Source: Delphinella strobiligena
Taxonomy: Eukaryota > Ascomycota > Dothideomycetes > Dothideales > Dothioraceae
Direction of reading: 5' to 3'
Assembly (NCBI GenBank): GCA_009982845.1
Contig: JAADKB010000007.1
Location: 558,001 to 622,000, forward strand
Length of the DNA stretch: 64,000 nt
Positions 1 through 11,000 of this stretch are shown piece by piece. Position 1 is the stretch's first letter; each line of letters begins with the position of its first letter. The notes beneath the pieces were generated by a model. That model was not told the DNA's origin. It saw nothing but the letters and a program-made list of their open reading frames with translations, and made no database searches. A program made the translations under genes and the position numbers.

Positions 1-388
1 TACTTCATTGTCGGACTTATGGATGCGTCAGAAGGAAGATTCGGCCTGTATCTCCTCCTATCGAGATATTCTCTGAAATAGGAGGTCGTTTGTGTCGCGA
101 CATTCATTCCCCTTGACCCCAAACGCTTGTGGAGCACTTTGGACCTCCCGAGTGTCCGTAACTTGCTTCACTACCAAGTCATGCACATGTTTTGGTTGCG
201 CTCACAGTCTCAGTTGAAAGAGCTCATAGACGTGTTTAGCTTAAGCATGTCGTTCCGCATTTCATGATTCTATCTGTATCAGGCGTGTGCCGTTTTCTAT
301 CTGGCTAGACGCCATGTCTATGATGTTTATGATTTCCCAACTCAAGAGACTGCTCTCTGGTCGGTTCCATTAGGGGTCTAAAGCAGAT
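1..388. other. Intergenic, no gene seen
   Basis: Downstream flank of the peroxiredoxin gene. No reading frame or RNA gene can be supported here. It would contain the peroxiredoxin 3' UTR. Confidence 0.5.
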
Positions 389-1203
389 TTACAACTGCTT
401 GAGGACAGCCTCGACGCCGGAGACCTGCATTGTTTCTGTTAGCAGAGTGATGCAATCTGTTGTGGCATGTGTTTAACATACCTCAGTGGCCTGAGGGTGC
501 TTCTCGTTCTCGGCGTAGCTGATGGTGCCGTCCTTCTCGATGATCATGGCCCAACGACCAGTGCGTTCGCCCAAGTTCCAGCCGTACTTCTCGGAGAACT
601 TGGTGTCGGTATCACCGAGCAGGAGCTGAGCGAAGGCGTCAGTGCATGTTATGCACATTTATCGTCTCATTGCACTTACGAAGTCCTCGCCCTGAGGAAC
701 CTTGAGAACCTTGCCCCAGCCATTCCTGTTCTTCAAGTCAGAAGTGTGCGGGTATAGTGGATGTCTGGTCAGATCCGTACATAACAAAGGCGTCGTTGAA
801 AGCGATGAGGGCGAACTTGTCGACTCCCTTGGCCTTCAATTCAGACCATCTCTGAGCGAAGGGAGGCAGGTGATTGGAAGAGCAGGTGGGGGTGAAGGCG
901 CCTGTAGTGAGACGATCATCAGTATTGTGCCCGACGTCGCTTTATCAGTTGGGATAGAAGAACCCACCGGGAAGAGAGACGAGGACAACCTTCTTGCCCT
1001 TCCACTCCTTCGAGGCATCGTACTTCTGGGGAAGACCGCAAACGGTAGGGTCGTCGTCGAGGATAGGAGCCCAGCTATTGTCACATGTCAGACGTGTATT
1101 GCCCTGCAGGATGTTCCCAGGAACCCGGATATTGGAAGCACTGGGGAGCTACGTACTCGAACTTGACGCCCTCGGGGAACTTGTCACCAACGGAAAGAGG
1201 CAT
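389..1203 (-). CDS. Peroxiredoxin, PMP20/Prx5 (Asp f 3-like) type
   Basis: Thiol peroxidase that reduces hydrogen peroxide and alkyl hydroperoxides; relatives are cytosolic or peroxisomal. The minus strand starts MPLSVGDKFPEGVKFEY and carries the family hallmark 'PGAFTPTCS' with the peroxidatic Cys, then 'LIAFNDAFVM', 'GWGKVLK', 'DTKFSEKYGW' and the C-terminal 'VEAVLKQL'. The last residues are not a clear SKL-type peroxisomal signal. The gene is split by about five short introns. Clear ones follow 'VSLPG', 'FNDAFVM', 'GEDF' and 'PQATE'. The first junction, after 'FEYVAP', is uncertain because two donors are possible. The start was chosen as the first Met of the conserved N-terminus. It could also be labelled an AhpC/TSA-Redoxin family allergen homologue. 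Confidence 0.9.
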
Positions 1204-1846
1204 TGTAAAAGATTTGGGTAGACTGAGTGAGTTGTGTGAGTGAGATTGGTGAAGATTATTGTTTGCTGAGATAGCAGGTATGTCTAGGAGCGGGCACTTT
1301 ATAAGGTCGAACTGTATTTGTCACCGACTGCTTATCGATATCCTCTCCTTCTAAGAACTCGAATCGTCTGATTAAATGTTGCTAACGGATGATATCATCT
1401 GAACGGAACTTGGCGCTCACGAGAGCTCTTCTTTCGGAAGATTGATAACCATATCCCTGTAACTTTCAGCCAAACAAGGCATAGCTCACGGCAATCAGTG
1501 TAGCCGGTTCCGAAATACCCCAACTTGACGCATCACACCGTCTGGGCGCGAGCTCCGAGGTTCGGACCTGTCGTAAGACCCCTCGTTCTATCATCCACCT
1601 TGATGGTCGATGAGCTTCCTGCGCTTTCTCCGAATGAAGTGATCTCGGGAAACTCCGTGCATCGAGGACTCTTTAGTATGACAACCCTACCGAAACGTAA
1701 TGCGAAACAACGAGAGGTAAACACCATTATCTTATGTATTAATAATAAGCCGTGCCTCGTATATGGAGTATGTTTAACAGTCTGCCTAGGGAATCAGGAA
1801 CCACAAAGCATACACGTTGACACGTATAGTCGCATGATCATCAGCC
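1204..1846. promoter_or_regulatory. Divergent upstream region (peroxiredoxin / DUF1348 gene)
   Basis: About 640 bp between two divergently transcribed genes. It must hold both promoters. I see no convincing gene in it; the small frames at 1525-1962 overlap the first exon of the plus-strand gene in a wrong frame. No specific factor site can be named with confidence. Confidence 0.45.
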
Positions 1847-2398
1847 ATGGCAGCTCCTCCATTTACACGAGAATCGGCAACTGCCAAAGTGAAGAAAGCA
1901 CAGGATCTGTGGAACACGCAGTAGATTTTCCTGGTCTCAAGTATGCAATCTACCCCAATTGACGAGGTGCAGGGATCCAGAGCGCGTGGCCAAGGCTTAT
2001 ACGCCGGAGTCCACGTGGAGGAACCGAGATAGCTTCCTGTCCGGCACCCAAGCCGTCATCGAGTTCTTGACCAAGAAGTGGGAAAAGGAGAAGAGCTACA
2101 AGCTTCGGAAGGAGCTGTTCGCATTTGACGATAACAAGATTGCCGTACAATTCTGGTATGAATACCAGGACGCACATGACGAAATGAAGTGGAAGAGGTG
2201 TTACGGTCTCGAAGATTGGTACGTTCCAAAACCATAGCGAGAGGCCTCGTTACTGACGAGAAAAGGACATTCGCTGCCGATGGCAAGATGCGAAAGAGGC
2301 AGATGAGTGGTAATGACCTTGCGATTTCGGAAGAAGAGCGCTGGTTCAAGGACGGGGTCGATGTGAACACGGTGAAGATTTCCGAGAAGCATTGGTAG
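1847..2398 (+). CDS. DUF1348 (NTF2/SnoaL-like fold) protein, 150 aa
   Basis: A small protein of the nuclear-transport-factor-2-like superfamily, DUF1348 branch, widespread in bacteria and fungi with no established reaction. Three exons: 1847-1920, 1973-2218 and 2266-2398. The introns 1921-1972 and 2219-2265 have GT..AG ends and restore one frame of 151 codons. The protein starts MAAPPFTRESATAKVKKAQD, followed by the signature 'RVAKAYTPESTWRNRDSF', 'FWYEYQD', 'CYGLEDW' and 'GNDLAISEEERWF', and ends 'KISEKHW'. Length and order of motifs match the family from end to end, so the gene looks intact. The family name is established knowledge; the function is unknown. Confidence 0.88.
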
Positions 2399-2585
2399 GT
2401 TGATCGAGGTGAGACCGAAGATTGAACTTTATCGTCCTTGAACGCGCTCTCTGTGGAGCTGCAATTGTTCTCGGTGCATGTGTCCGTTGTCGGCAGTGAA
2501 GAGGCTTCGAGGTAATGCTCAAGCTTCTGTGATGTGACACCAAGTGTAGTGTGTTGTGTTCTTGGTGTATGGCATGTATCCTGGT

Positions 2586-3025
2586 TCAAGCAGGAGGGGT
2601 ATCATGAATCAAAACAGCGATGAACTTGGAATCTGAAGATGATAAGTTAGCGACAATGCTTGTAGTCGTGACGGGTATAATGTACCAGGTACAATAACAA
2701 GCTCCTTCTTCTTGGACCTGATCCTGAGAAGCTTCAAGTCATCGTCGGCGGGACCGTTCAACTCCTCGAGCATATCACCGGCGGCCTTTGCAAAGTTCCA
2801 GACTATGCGAGCTATGTCTTCGGCACTCTGAGCCTCCTCTTTGTCTCCCTCTGGGGCGTCGGACGAGACAGGTAGAACGCTCTCAGGATTGGTTGTCTCG
2901 TCTTTGGATAGAAGACCTGAAGCCCTTACAATGGCACCGCTTTGTCGTGAGAGAATCAGGGCACCTCTCACGCCAGGCTTTTGCGTGAGACGTGCGAGGT
3001 GGATGAATTGATCCTCGGCCGCCAT
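2586..3025 (-). CDS. Dynein light chain, roadblock/LC7 family
   Basis: Homodimeric roadblock light chain that binds the dynein intermediate chain; in hyphae it supports nuclear and vesicle transport. One intron (2633-2685, minus strand) separates exon 1 (2686-3025) from exon 2 (2586-2632). Splicing restores the typical roadblock end: 'KKKELVIVPDSKFIAVLIHD' followed by TPPA. Without the intron the frame runs on into a meaningless tail. The N-terminus 'LARLTQKPGVRGALILSRQ' fits the first helix and strand of the fold. Between them is an acidic stretch ('SDAPEGDKEEAQS') longer than in animal homologues but common in filamentous fungi. It is divergent from UBP6 with 297 bp between starts. Confidence 0.88.
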
Positions 3026-3322
3026 GATACCAAAGAAAGGGTGATTATTTGATGACGATGTGAAGAGATACTACTCCCTCTAGCCCGAATATGTGCCTGT
3101 CTCTACGTGTATTTGCACGAGGCAACATGGGTCTTGGCGTGCAGTGGACCCGGACCGTGCCCAGGGCGACGGGAAGTGGTTGCTATATGTCATCGTGTTG
3201 TTGATGAGCTTCTGACTTCTCTTCACTTCTACCTGACGCTTTTGCCTCTTCACACTTGTACTATTACACCGGGAGGGGTCTATTCTGTTTTTACAAATTC
3301 TACTTGGCACTAAATTCTCGAC
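3026..3322. promoter_or_regulatory. Shared promoter, roadblock gene and UBP6
   Basis: A 297-bp region between two divergent start codons, so both promoters must lie here or overlap. The side near UBP6 is pyrimidine-rich (TTCTCTTCACTTCT near 3215), as is common just upstream of fungal start codons. No individual binding site is claimed. Confidence 0.5.
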
Positions 3323-5252
3323 ATGGCGCCTATACAAGGTATACTTCTACACACAATAAAGATGGCGCAAACGAAGACGTGGACACTAATACTTCCACGA
3401 CAGTCGTAGTGAAACACCAAGGCAAGAAGTACGATATCGAGCTCGACCCAGAAGCCACTGGAGAAACTTTCAAGTACCAACTCTACTCCCTCACCAACGT
3501 CGAACCAGAACGTCAGAAGATCCTAGTCAAGGGAGGCCAACTCAAGGATGACACGCTATTGTCGTCTCTCAAGGCCAAGCCTGGTCAGCAATTTATGATG
3601 ATGGGCACACCTTCCAATGACGCAGCCGCATCAGTGGAAAGGCCGAAAGAGCAGATCAAATTCTTGGAGGACATGACTGAGGCCGAACGCGCCCAAGCAG
3701 CATGGGCAACTCCCTCTGGTCTGCAAAATCTTGGAAACACTTGCTACCTCAACTCCTCGCTTCAAGTCCTCAGGGCTATTCCTGAATTAAACCAGGCTCT
3801 TCAATCTTACTCTGAGGGTTCCAGCGCTGGTCCCAGCAACCTGAGCCAGTTTGGTCTTGGTGGATTAGGTTCTTCCAATGACCTTACGGGATCGCTACGG
3901 GATCTGTACAAGCAGATGGGCGAGACTGAGGAAGGTTTTCCTCCTCTTGTCTTTTTGAACGCTCTCCGCCAAAACTACCCCCAGTTTGCGCAAAAGGCCA
4001 AGGACGGCCATGGCTACGCCCAGCAGGACGCCGAGGAGGCTTGGTCTTCAATCATCCAGACCGTGCGTCAGAAACTCAAGCTCGGTGACGCCACTGCTTC
4101 ATCCTCAACTCCCGCTAACAAGCGTGGTGACAACTGGATCGACAACTACATGGCTGGTACATTTGACCAAACCATGACTTGCGATGATGCCGCCGCAACA
4201 GAGGAGCCCGTTAAGAGCGAGGATATCTTCTTCAAGCTCGACTGCAACATTCGCGGAGACACCAACCATCTACGTGACGGTATCAACATTGCCCTCAACG
4301 AAACCATTGAGAAGACGTCTCCGTCTCTCGGCCGAGAAGCCACTTACACCAAGCGCTCTCGCATTTCACGCCTACCAAAGTACATGCCCGTACACTTTGT
4401 CCGTTTCTTCTGGAGGAAGGACACTCAAAAGAAGGCCAAGATCATGCGCAAGGTCACCTTCCCTGCTGAGCTTGATGCCGTGGAGTTCTGCACCGACGAG
4501 CTGAAGAAGCAGTTGATCCCCGTTCGAGACCACATTCGGGAGGTGAGAAAGGAAGAGGAGGACATGGAGCGTGCAAGAAAGAGACAGAAGCGCATGCGCA
4601 AGATGGAGGAGGACAATGCTGCAACCGCCAGCTCTAGCGAGCCTCTCAAGAAGCGCAAGGAGATTGAGGAACAGAAGGAGAAGGAGCGAGCCACCAAGGC
4701 TACCGGTCCAGCCACCGAGGCTGACCTCGCCAAGGAGAAGAAGGCCAATGGTGATGTTGAGATGGGCGGCACCGAGGAGACCTTCAAGACCGACGCCGAG
4801 TTGGAAGCCGAGCGTGCTGCTTCTATTCTTGCTGCCAAGAAGGAGCTTCTCGCTGCTGTCGACCCCAAGCTTGGAGCCGACGAGAGCGCGAACCAGACGG
4901 GTTTGTACGAGCTCAGAGGCGTTATCACCCACCAGGGTTCCAGCGCAGACAGCGGTCACTACACTGCATACGTCAAGAAGTCTGGAAAGAAGGGTCCGGA
5001 TGGCAAGCTCGAGGAGGAGGACGGCAAGTGGTGGTGGTTCAACGACGACAAGGTCTCCGAGGTCGAGGCCGAGAAGATCGAGACCCTTACTGGTGGAGGT
5101 GAGTTTGCGTGATGATTCCATGGCTAGCCATGCATACTAATTCTTTCACAGGTGAGAGCCACTCTGCATTGATCTGTCTTTACCGTGCTATTGAGCTTCC
5201 ATCAAAGGAAGACTTGGACAAGGAGGAGAAGGCTTTGGCATCCAAGGCATGA
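3323..5252 (+). CDS. UBP6: Ubiquitin carboxyl-terminal hydrolase 6 (Ubp6/USP14), 603 aa
   Basis: Proteasome-associated deubiquitinase (peptidase family C19) that trims ubiquitin chains from substrates on the 26S proteasome. Exons 3323-3338, 3404-5098 and 5152-5252. The first exon encodes only MAPIQ, and splicing gives MAPIQVVVKHQGKKYDIELD, the start of a ubiquitin-like domain (about residues 1-75) that docks on Rpn1. The catalytic Cys is C119 in 'GLQNLGNTCYLNSSLQ'. The His is H524 in 'SADSGHYTAYVKK', followed by 'WWWFNDDKVSEV'. A charged Lys/Glu insertion (about residues 410-500) lies between the Cys and His boxes, as in other fungal Ubp6 proteins. The last exon supplies 'ESHSALICLYRAIEL', so the unspliced frame ending at 5112 is not the real end. 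Confidence 0.94.
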
Positions 5253-5624
5253 GCGGAATCTTGCTCCTTGATGAGAGTCACGCTTGAAGACGTATATGAC
5301 AGCCCTTCATGACGAGTCATTTATAGCCGCCCAGCGCAAGCAATGTTGATCATGTCCCCATCCTCATCTTCTTTCTGACGCACTGTTGTCCCATGTGCAC
5401 TGATGTTTTATAGAAAGCATCCCAATTCCCGCTTGAGCATAGCTTCCCTAGTCGGCTGAGGACTGGATGACGGCGTGGTGCACCTTGTGCGGATTCAGCC
5501 TCCAGTGCAAGCTCAATCGAAGCACTGCCTCCTCGTCGCAACTGTTGCCCAAAGTGACAGCCTGTCCGCACTCCGCCTCTTCGCGTAGTCCTTGTTCAAT
5601 CATCTTCTGGCGCAAGTATCAGCA
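5253..5624. other. Convergent 3' region between UBP6 and HSK3
   Basis: 372 bp between two stop codons of converging genes. It holds both 3' UTRs. Frames seen here on either strand have no recognisable protein and are read as chance. Confidence 0.5.
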
Positions 5625-6027
5625 TCAACCAGCACCTTTTCCCTTGGCGCCCGCATTCGCACCAGCACCCTCACCAACAGCATCCTCGCCCAAAACTTTG
5701 CTCGCAGCCATGAACCTGTATTTCCCTGATCAGTATTCTCTTCTTGCCTGTTCTTTTGCAACTTTCTGTTAATCCTTACATTCCACCAGCATATCCACCC
5801 AGTCCTCTCAGACTCTCTGCTTGCACTGCTGCCATGCGAAGTAGATTCTCCAGATCGCTCATGTTTGCCATCAGTTGCGCTAGTTGAGCGTGGAGGTGGG
5901 AGAGTTGGCGGTTTTTGGATGCCGTGGCTGAGGATGTTGATGGCCGGCTACTGTGGGAGGATTGGCGAGAAGTTTGTGAGGATGCGCGAGAGATTTGTGA
6001 CGAGGGACGGGAGCCGTGAGAGGACAT
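5625..6027 (-). CDS. HSK3: DASH (Dam1) complex subunit Hsk3, 112 aa
   Basis: Small helical subunit of the fungal DASH/Dam1 kinetochore ring that couples chromosomes to spindle microtubules. Exon 1 is 5780-6027 and exon 2 is 5625-5715, with the intron 5716-5779. After a Ser-rich tail comes the Hsk3 core 'LHAQLAQLMANMSDLENLLR' and 'AVQAESLRGLGGYAGG'. Splicing adds 'FMAASKVLGEDAVGEG' and a Gly/Ala end, as in filamentous fungal Hsk3 proteins. An in-frame Met 9 codons upstream (6054) is possible, but MSSHGSRPSS was preferred because the upstream residues lack family character. Assignment rests on the heptad-like core motif and short length. Confidence 0.82.
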
Positions 6028-6287
6028 GTTGATGTATCGTTCAATGCTTTGCACTTGATGGATTGAATGTCGACATGTATTGTAAATCTAATGATTGAGT
6101 GCTTTATTTTGGCTCTTGCTTGTCAACAATGCGGAGAAGGAGTGCGGCTCGGGAAAGATCAACGTCTGCCACTGCAGGGATGCTAATGCTAGTACGCCTT
6201 GGCATGCATGGGCTCTTCGACTTCATTCGTACGTTATTCCTCTGCTGATCGGTGACATGTTCCTATCCGGCAAGACTTGACTCGAAC

Positions 6288-6618
6288 ATGGCTACTCCTA
6301 CAGCTCAGACGGTGCGAAGATGGGTAATGACGGGCAGTGTAGCAGCCATCACTGCGACCGGAGCCTGGTATGGTGCTGGATTGAAGACTCAGCAGGAATT
6401 TAAACAGGTATCTCGATTTGCATGCTATTCTCAAAACATGTCTCTTCATGTGCTGATTCTTCAACTAGGAGAAGAAGGTCATACAAGAAGCTAGCCCGAC
6501 AGACAGGATCGAACAGCTCGAGGTAACTCGTACGGATCTGCTACGAAGGAAGAAGGCCCTCGAAAGGAAGCTTGAAGAACTGTCTGCGAGAAACCCCAAG
6601 GCCCAGGACCAGTCATGA
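6288..6618 (+). CDS. Small single-pass membrane protein, unknown function, 89 aa
   Basis: Two exons, 6288-6407 and 6469-6618, with a GT..AG intron of 61 bp, give 90 codons. The N-terminal part 'MATPTAQTVRRWVMTGSVAA' continues into one hydrophobic segment (about residues 14-32, ending 'GAWYGAGL'). A Lys/Glu/Arg-rich helix follows ('RRKKALERKLEELSARN'), probably a coiled coil. The positively charged start and single membrane span would suit a mitochondrial inner-membrane or ER protein, but this is inference. I do not recognise a named family, although similar short fungal proteins exist in my general knowledge. It is divergent from HSK3, with 260 bp between the starts. Confidence 0.72.
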
Positions 6619-7442
6619 TTGTGAGATGCACCTGCTCTATATGAACGAGACCTTGCCGACTGCAGTGCTTCGGCGCTGGCAAAACAGTCCTGTCTCTTGT
6701 CGAAATACAGAATTTCATCGACCTTGATCTTTTCATGATACTGGAAACCTTGCATGCCTCAGATGCATGGCCTGCCAGGGATGGTCGCTATCCATGCAGA
6801 CTGTAAAGCTGGTGTGCACGGATTAGGAGAGGAGAATGAAGAAGACGGCGATTCATCCAAATATCATAGGGCTCAACCGAAGAAGATCGAGGAAAATCAA
6901 TGTCGGATGACAAGTCGTATTCACCGAAAGCCGCCAAAAACCATGAGAAATGAGAGCAGCCACACTTCTTTTCCACCCAAAGATCGACATTGCCTCATTT
7001 CTGTCCTGGGGCTGAGCATTGCTGGATCGCCCGATTTACAAGAAATGCTGAGCAGCTCATGGAGGATAGCAGTGAAGGCATCGATAGCGGCAAGGTTGAC
7101 CTGCACCATAAAAAGTGCAGAGGACCGTGCGCAGAGATGAGACAGTCGCTGCTTCAACCCAAATATTGCCTGCTGCCTGACAGATGCGGAACCACTCAAT
7201 TCATATCTGTCCAGCAGCTTGAAGAAGTTGCGACAGATAGTGTGAGAAAAAAAAATGGGGAGGGGATAAGGTGGTGGGTGCAAAAACAATAAAGAATGGT
7301 GGTGGGAGGTGCAGGCATTTGCAATATTTATATATCATGGAAAGTTGGTATATTTTATTGAGGGTCTGGCATCAACCTGGTTGGGTGGCTGAGTGGGGAC
7401 GCCCATGACGCCATCCTCCAGTCCCTGTGCCAGGTGAGCTTA
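6619..7442. other. Mostly non-coding; one weak minus-strand frame
   Basis: Holds the 3' UTR of the small membrane protein gene and a stretch up to the MITE. A minus-strand open frame at 6921-7289 contains a coding-like block ('FFKLLDRYELSGSASVRQQA' and 'VQVNLAAIDAFTAILHEL'), but no good start or splice pattern was found. It may be a gene remnant. Nothing else is supportable. Confidence 0.3.
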
Positions 7443-7753
7443 ACGGCCGCACATAGCTCGGGGGAACCCGAAACTATGTGTCCTCGCCAAAAATCAATCC
7501 GAGGGGACGCCCTGGGATGAGGTTATCCAGCAAAGCCCTCCTTCGGGAGGGATCTAGTGCAATGGTTTTGCTATTTTACTATGCTATCAGCCGCTCAGAT
7601 GGTGGTGAGTATTCCTTTTTTGCTACATGTCTTATTCGAACCACTAAGAGTTGGAAGTTGGACTAGCTGAGTAATATCGTCCCGAGGCGTCGTTGTCCCC
7701 TGGGATTATTTTTGGCGAGGACAACACGTTGCCCCCGAACCATATGCGGCCGT
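7443..7753. mobile_element. MITE-like element with about 65-bp terminal inverted repeats, TA-flanked
   Basis: The left end (7443-7509) and the right end (about 7690-7753, reverse complement) match closely. Both start ACGGCCGCA, continue with TCGGGGG, share TGTCCTCGCCAAAAAT and end near AGGGGAC. The element is 311 bp, has no coding capacity, and is flanked on both sides by TA (7441-7442 and 7754-7755), as expected for a Tc1/mariner-type target duplication. The left repeat has a small inner palindrome (ACATAG..CTATGT). Several mismatches between the arms show it is old. The superfamily is inferred from the TA only. Confidence 0.72.
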
Positions 7754-7800
7754 TAGGCGGTCCCAAGGCTGGCCGAATAACCATGTCAAGGATTCGGGAG

Positions 7801-7916
7801 GTCCTGGGATCAAGCCTCGCTGTCGACTTGAAGAACATTTTGAAAGAATCTTTTGCACCAAAAAGCCGAGGGGTCAGGGGGTCATGGGATCAAGCCTCGT
7901 CATCGGCTTGAAGGAC
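7801..7916 (+). repeat. Direct repeat of about 36 bp, period 80
   Basis: GTCCTGGGATCAAGCCTCGC at 7801 recurs as GTCATGGGATCAAGCCTCGT at 7881. The match extends to ACTTGAAGAAC / GCTTGAAGGAC. It lies just outside the right end of the MITE. It is probably an old local duplication; no function is suggested. Confidence 0.6.
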
Positions 7917-8498
7917 GGACAGCCCTTTTCTGCTCGCATAAACTCTTGCGATAGACAGTTTTGGGCTACCAGATGGACGAGCAGATGGACAAGCATATGC
8001 ACGTTGTCAACAAGGGAAGAGCGACGACGACGCTATGTGGCAGTGCATGGGCGTGTAAGTTGGCTTGAAGAGGGAAGACAAGGTCTCAGGGGTCAACATT
8101 TGGCTGTCACGATCGGAAGAACATTCGAGGCACGCTAGATAGTGCCTTCCTTAAGTATCACAGTTCAATCTCCCTCTTGTTTGCAGCTTTCGTATGGCTC
8201 TTGTAGCAAACTTCTAAGTGATTTGAGCGCATCAGTCGAGAAAAAAACGGGCGAGCAGAAGGAAGGCTTTAACCCGTAACATCGTCCTTCAAGCGGACTT
8301 GCTGGCTTCTTACAACGCGTTTATGCCCCTCCGAATTCTCAAACACCATCGCAACTCGGACAATCTGCCGGACAGTCATTACCAACACGCAATTTTCGCA
8401 TAATTGACTACTCCTGTCATTCCTTTTACCCTGTCTCCTATCTCCAACCTCTGTGGAATTGATTGTTCTCTATCATTTACGCGTATCTCCTGTTCAAT
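7917..8498. promoter_or_regulatory. Upstream region of REC8
   Basis: About 580 bp without a supportable gene. It should contain the REC8 promoter and 5' UTR; the last 100 bp are CT-rich. No meiotic regulatory site can be named with confidence. Confidence 0.4.
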
Positions 8499-11000
8499 AT
8501 GTTCTACAGCCACGAAGGTACGTGTGATCTACCCGAACACCACTTATCAACTTCCACATTGACGCGTCTTTCTAGTCCTTACATCGCGTCAATACGGCGT
8601 CGCAACCATCTGGTAAGACTCGATGATCAATCATCCTCCCTCGACTCGCTCCCCCTTACAATCTGCACAGGCTTGTAGCGACTCTGGGTGCGAGATCCAC
8701 ACTCAAGAAGGTCAACAAGAAGGCCATCCTCGAAGTCAATGTGCCAAAAGCATGTGAGACCATCATATCTCCAGGCGCGCCAATGGCTCTGCGACTGCAG
8801 AGCAATTTGCTGTATGTTTACACGTTTTCAACTGAAGGATACATCTGACGGAAACAGCTACGGCGTGGTTCGCGTGTACAGCGAGCAGACGGGCTACATG
8901 CTTGTAGATGTGCAGAACGCGCACAACAATCTGCGAAGTCTTCTCAGAAGCGTTCATATCGAGGAGCTAGAAGGAACGCACAAGGCAAGGCCAGATCGCC
9001 TCCAACTCAAAGACGACTCCCAATTCATGCTGGACAACCTCTTCAATTTTGATTCTGCCTTTGATCATGACTTGACCACCTCGGGCACTTCAGATCTGGA
9101 TAGCCTGCTCTCTCCACGGACCATCATCTCCAGCACACTAGGCTCGGAACATGATGACCTGGGTGCAATTGTCATTCCACCTGACAGTTCATCTCTTGGA
9201 GGCGCAGGAGGTTTCAGCCTGGCTGGCAGCGTTCAAGGCGGAAGCGGCAGAGGGAGCCGCATGGAAAGTAGCATGTTCAGACGTGCGGAGCAGGAGCACT
9301 TATTCGACCCTGGCTTCGCATTCGACGATGAAGGAAACTTGATCGATAGCAACCCTGCTGGTGCTGAAGAAGCTATCATCCAGCCAGACCTGCCCAGCCT
9401 TAGAGATCCCGCTGTTCTGACCGAGAACGCTGGAGCCGATGTAGACATGCGAGCAGACGACATTCTGGATCATCACCCTGACGACGACGCTTTCCCACGC
9501 CAGGAAGATGACTACGACCTGTATGGTAGTGCACAAGCTTTCACTCCACGCCATCGCCAGTCCACGCAATTTCCAAGCTCCACAGGTCTCCAGTCCCGTC
9601 ATGGTACGGAAGCTACTCGCAAGACCCAGAGTGCCGGACCCATTGAGCCAGGATCAGATGCTGTGACCGAAGAAGCCGTCACCGCACCCGCTGTCCGCAT
9701 CAAAAAGAAGAAAGCACTCGCGCCTGACACAGAGCTAGAGCTCCATAACCACAATCTCTCGGCATGGAGCGACAACTATCTTGTCGAAATGCAAAGTGTC
9801 CTTCGCGGCAAGATCCACACTCGCTCAGTTGGCATGGCCAAGAAGAATGCCGATTTCTGGGTCCTGCAGAATGGAGTGAACGGGCTGAGTATGACGTTTG
9901 GTCAGGAGAGCATCCCTGAACCCTTGCGCATGTTCACCGGTACCGCTTTGTTGGAAGCTCTTACTGGTCTTCGGCCCACTAACACTGCTGGCGAGAAACG
10001 CCCTAGAGAAGAAGGAGAAGAGGAGGAGGAGGAGGCGGAGGCTGGCACAGATGATGATGGACGTCGCGTCCGTGCTCGCAGCAACGAATCAGGCATGGGT
10101 TTGGGAGACGGTGATGTGATGATGGAGGATGCTGGCTACATCGCCGACCAAAATGATTACATAAGAGAGGATACTGCTGATGAACCCCGTGACGAGGTAA
10201 GAAAGCCAAGTCGTATTCTCCTTCTGGATGATTCACTGAGGTATGAGCAGAACATCGAAGTGGGCCGTGAAGCCCAGACGCCACTTACTGAGCACGCGAC
10301 CTCTATTATGCCATGGAATAGCACGGCATCTATCCGTGGCTCATCCGCCCGACCAGGATCCCGAGCTCCGTTCTCAGTCGGACGTTTCACAACCAGTTTT
10401 GCTGGTGGTGCTCCAATTGGCGGCCTGGAAAGAATGAGCAGTCGTATGGTCTCTGCGAGCCCCTCGAGAGGACGTGGTACAGATGCACTCACCCAACAGC
10501 CCATGGGAATGGACCTCGGCACTGCCCTCAGAGACAACTCTCAAGGAGTCCACGTGCAGGACCACCACCAATCTGCCGCCGTCGGACTGGACGCGAACGA
10601 GCAATTTGAGGTCTTCGGACCAGCAGCAGTCGTGGCAACGCAGCAAGCCAACCATCCGGGCTGGGTCCGTCAAGCCCTCGACACGCAATCCATCAATTTC
10701 CTCTCCTTTGTCCAGACCAGTATCGAGGATGCTGACAAGGCTAGAGCCATGCCTAGCCACGCCGAGGACGCCGAAGAGCACATAGCTGATCATAGAGGCA
10801 GTATTCTCTTCGAAGACTTGCTTGTACCCACTGAAAACAGTGCTATTGTTGCTGCACAGGGTCTTTTGCATGTCCTGACTTTGGCTACGAAGAACCTACT
10901 TTCTGCTAGTCAGGCTACTGCTTTCGGATCCATTGACTTGCGTGTTCTCGCCATCGCTAACGCTCCTGTTCCAGTCACTGCTTCTGGTGTTGTTGTTTGA
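8499..11000 (+). CDS. REC8: Meiotic cohesin subunit Rec8 (alpha-kleisin), 779 aa
   Basis: Kleisin that closes the cohesin ring in meiosis and is cut by separase at anaphase. Four exons, 8499-8517, 8576-8612, 8671-8811 and 8858-11000, give 780 codons. The first two exons are only 19 and 37 nt. The splice product starts 'MFYSHEVLTSRQYGVATIW', then 'LVATLGARSTLKKVNKKAIL', which is the Rec8 form of the Rad21/Rec8 N-terminal domain; mitotic Rad21 has a different start (MFYSE..). The middle is long, acidic and Ser-rich, as usual for kleisins. The C-terminus has the winged-helix type end ('SINFLSFVQTSIEDADK', 'ILFEDLLVPTENSAIVAAQG', 'LLHVLTLATKNLL'). The paralogue choice (Rec8, not Rad21) rests on the N-terminus. 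Confidence 0.88.

Noticed and set aside
4372..5121. A 249-codon frame antisense to UBP6
   Set aside because: Leu/Ser-rich mirror of the Lys/Glu-rich UBP6 insertion; a shadow of the real gene.
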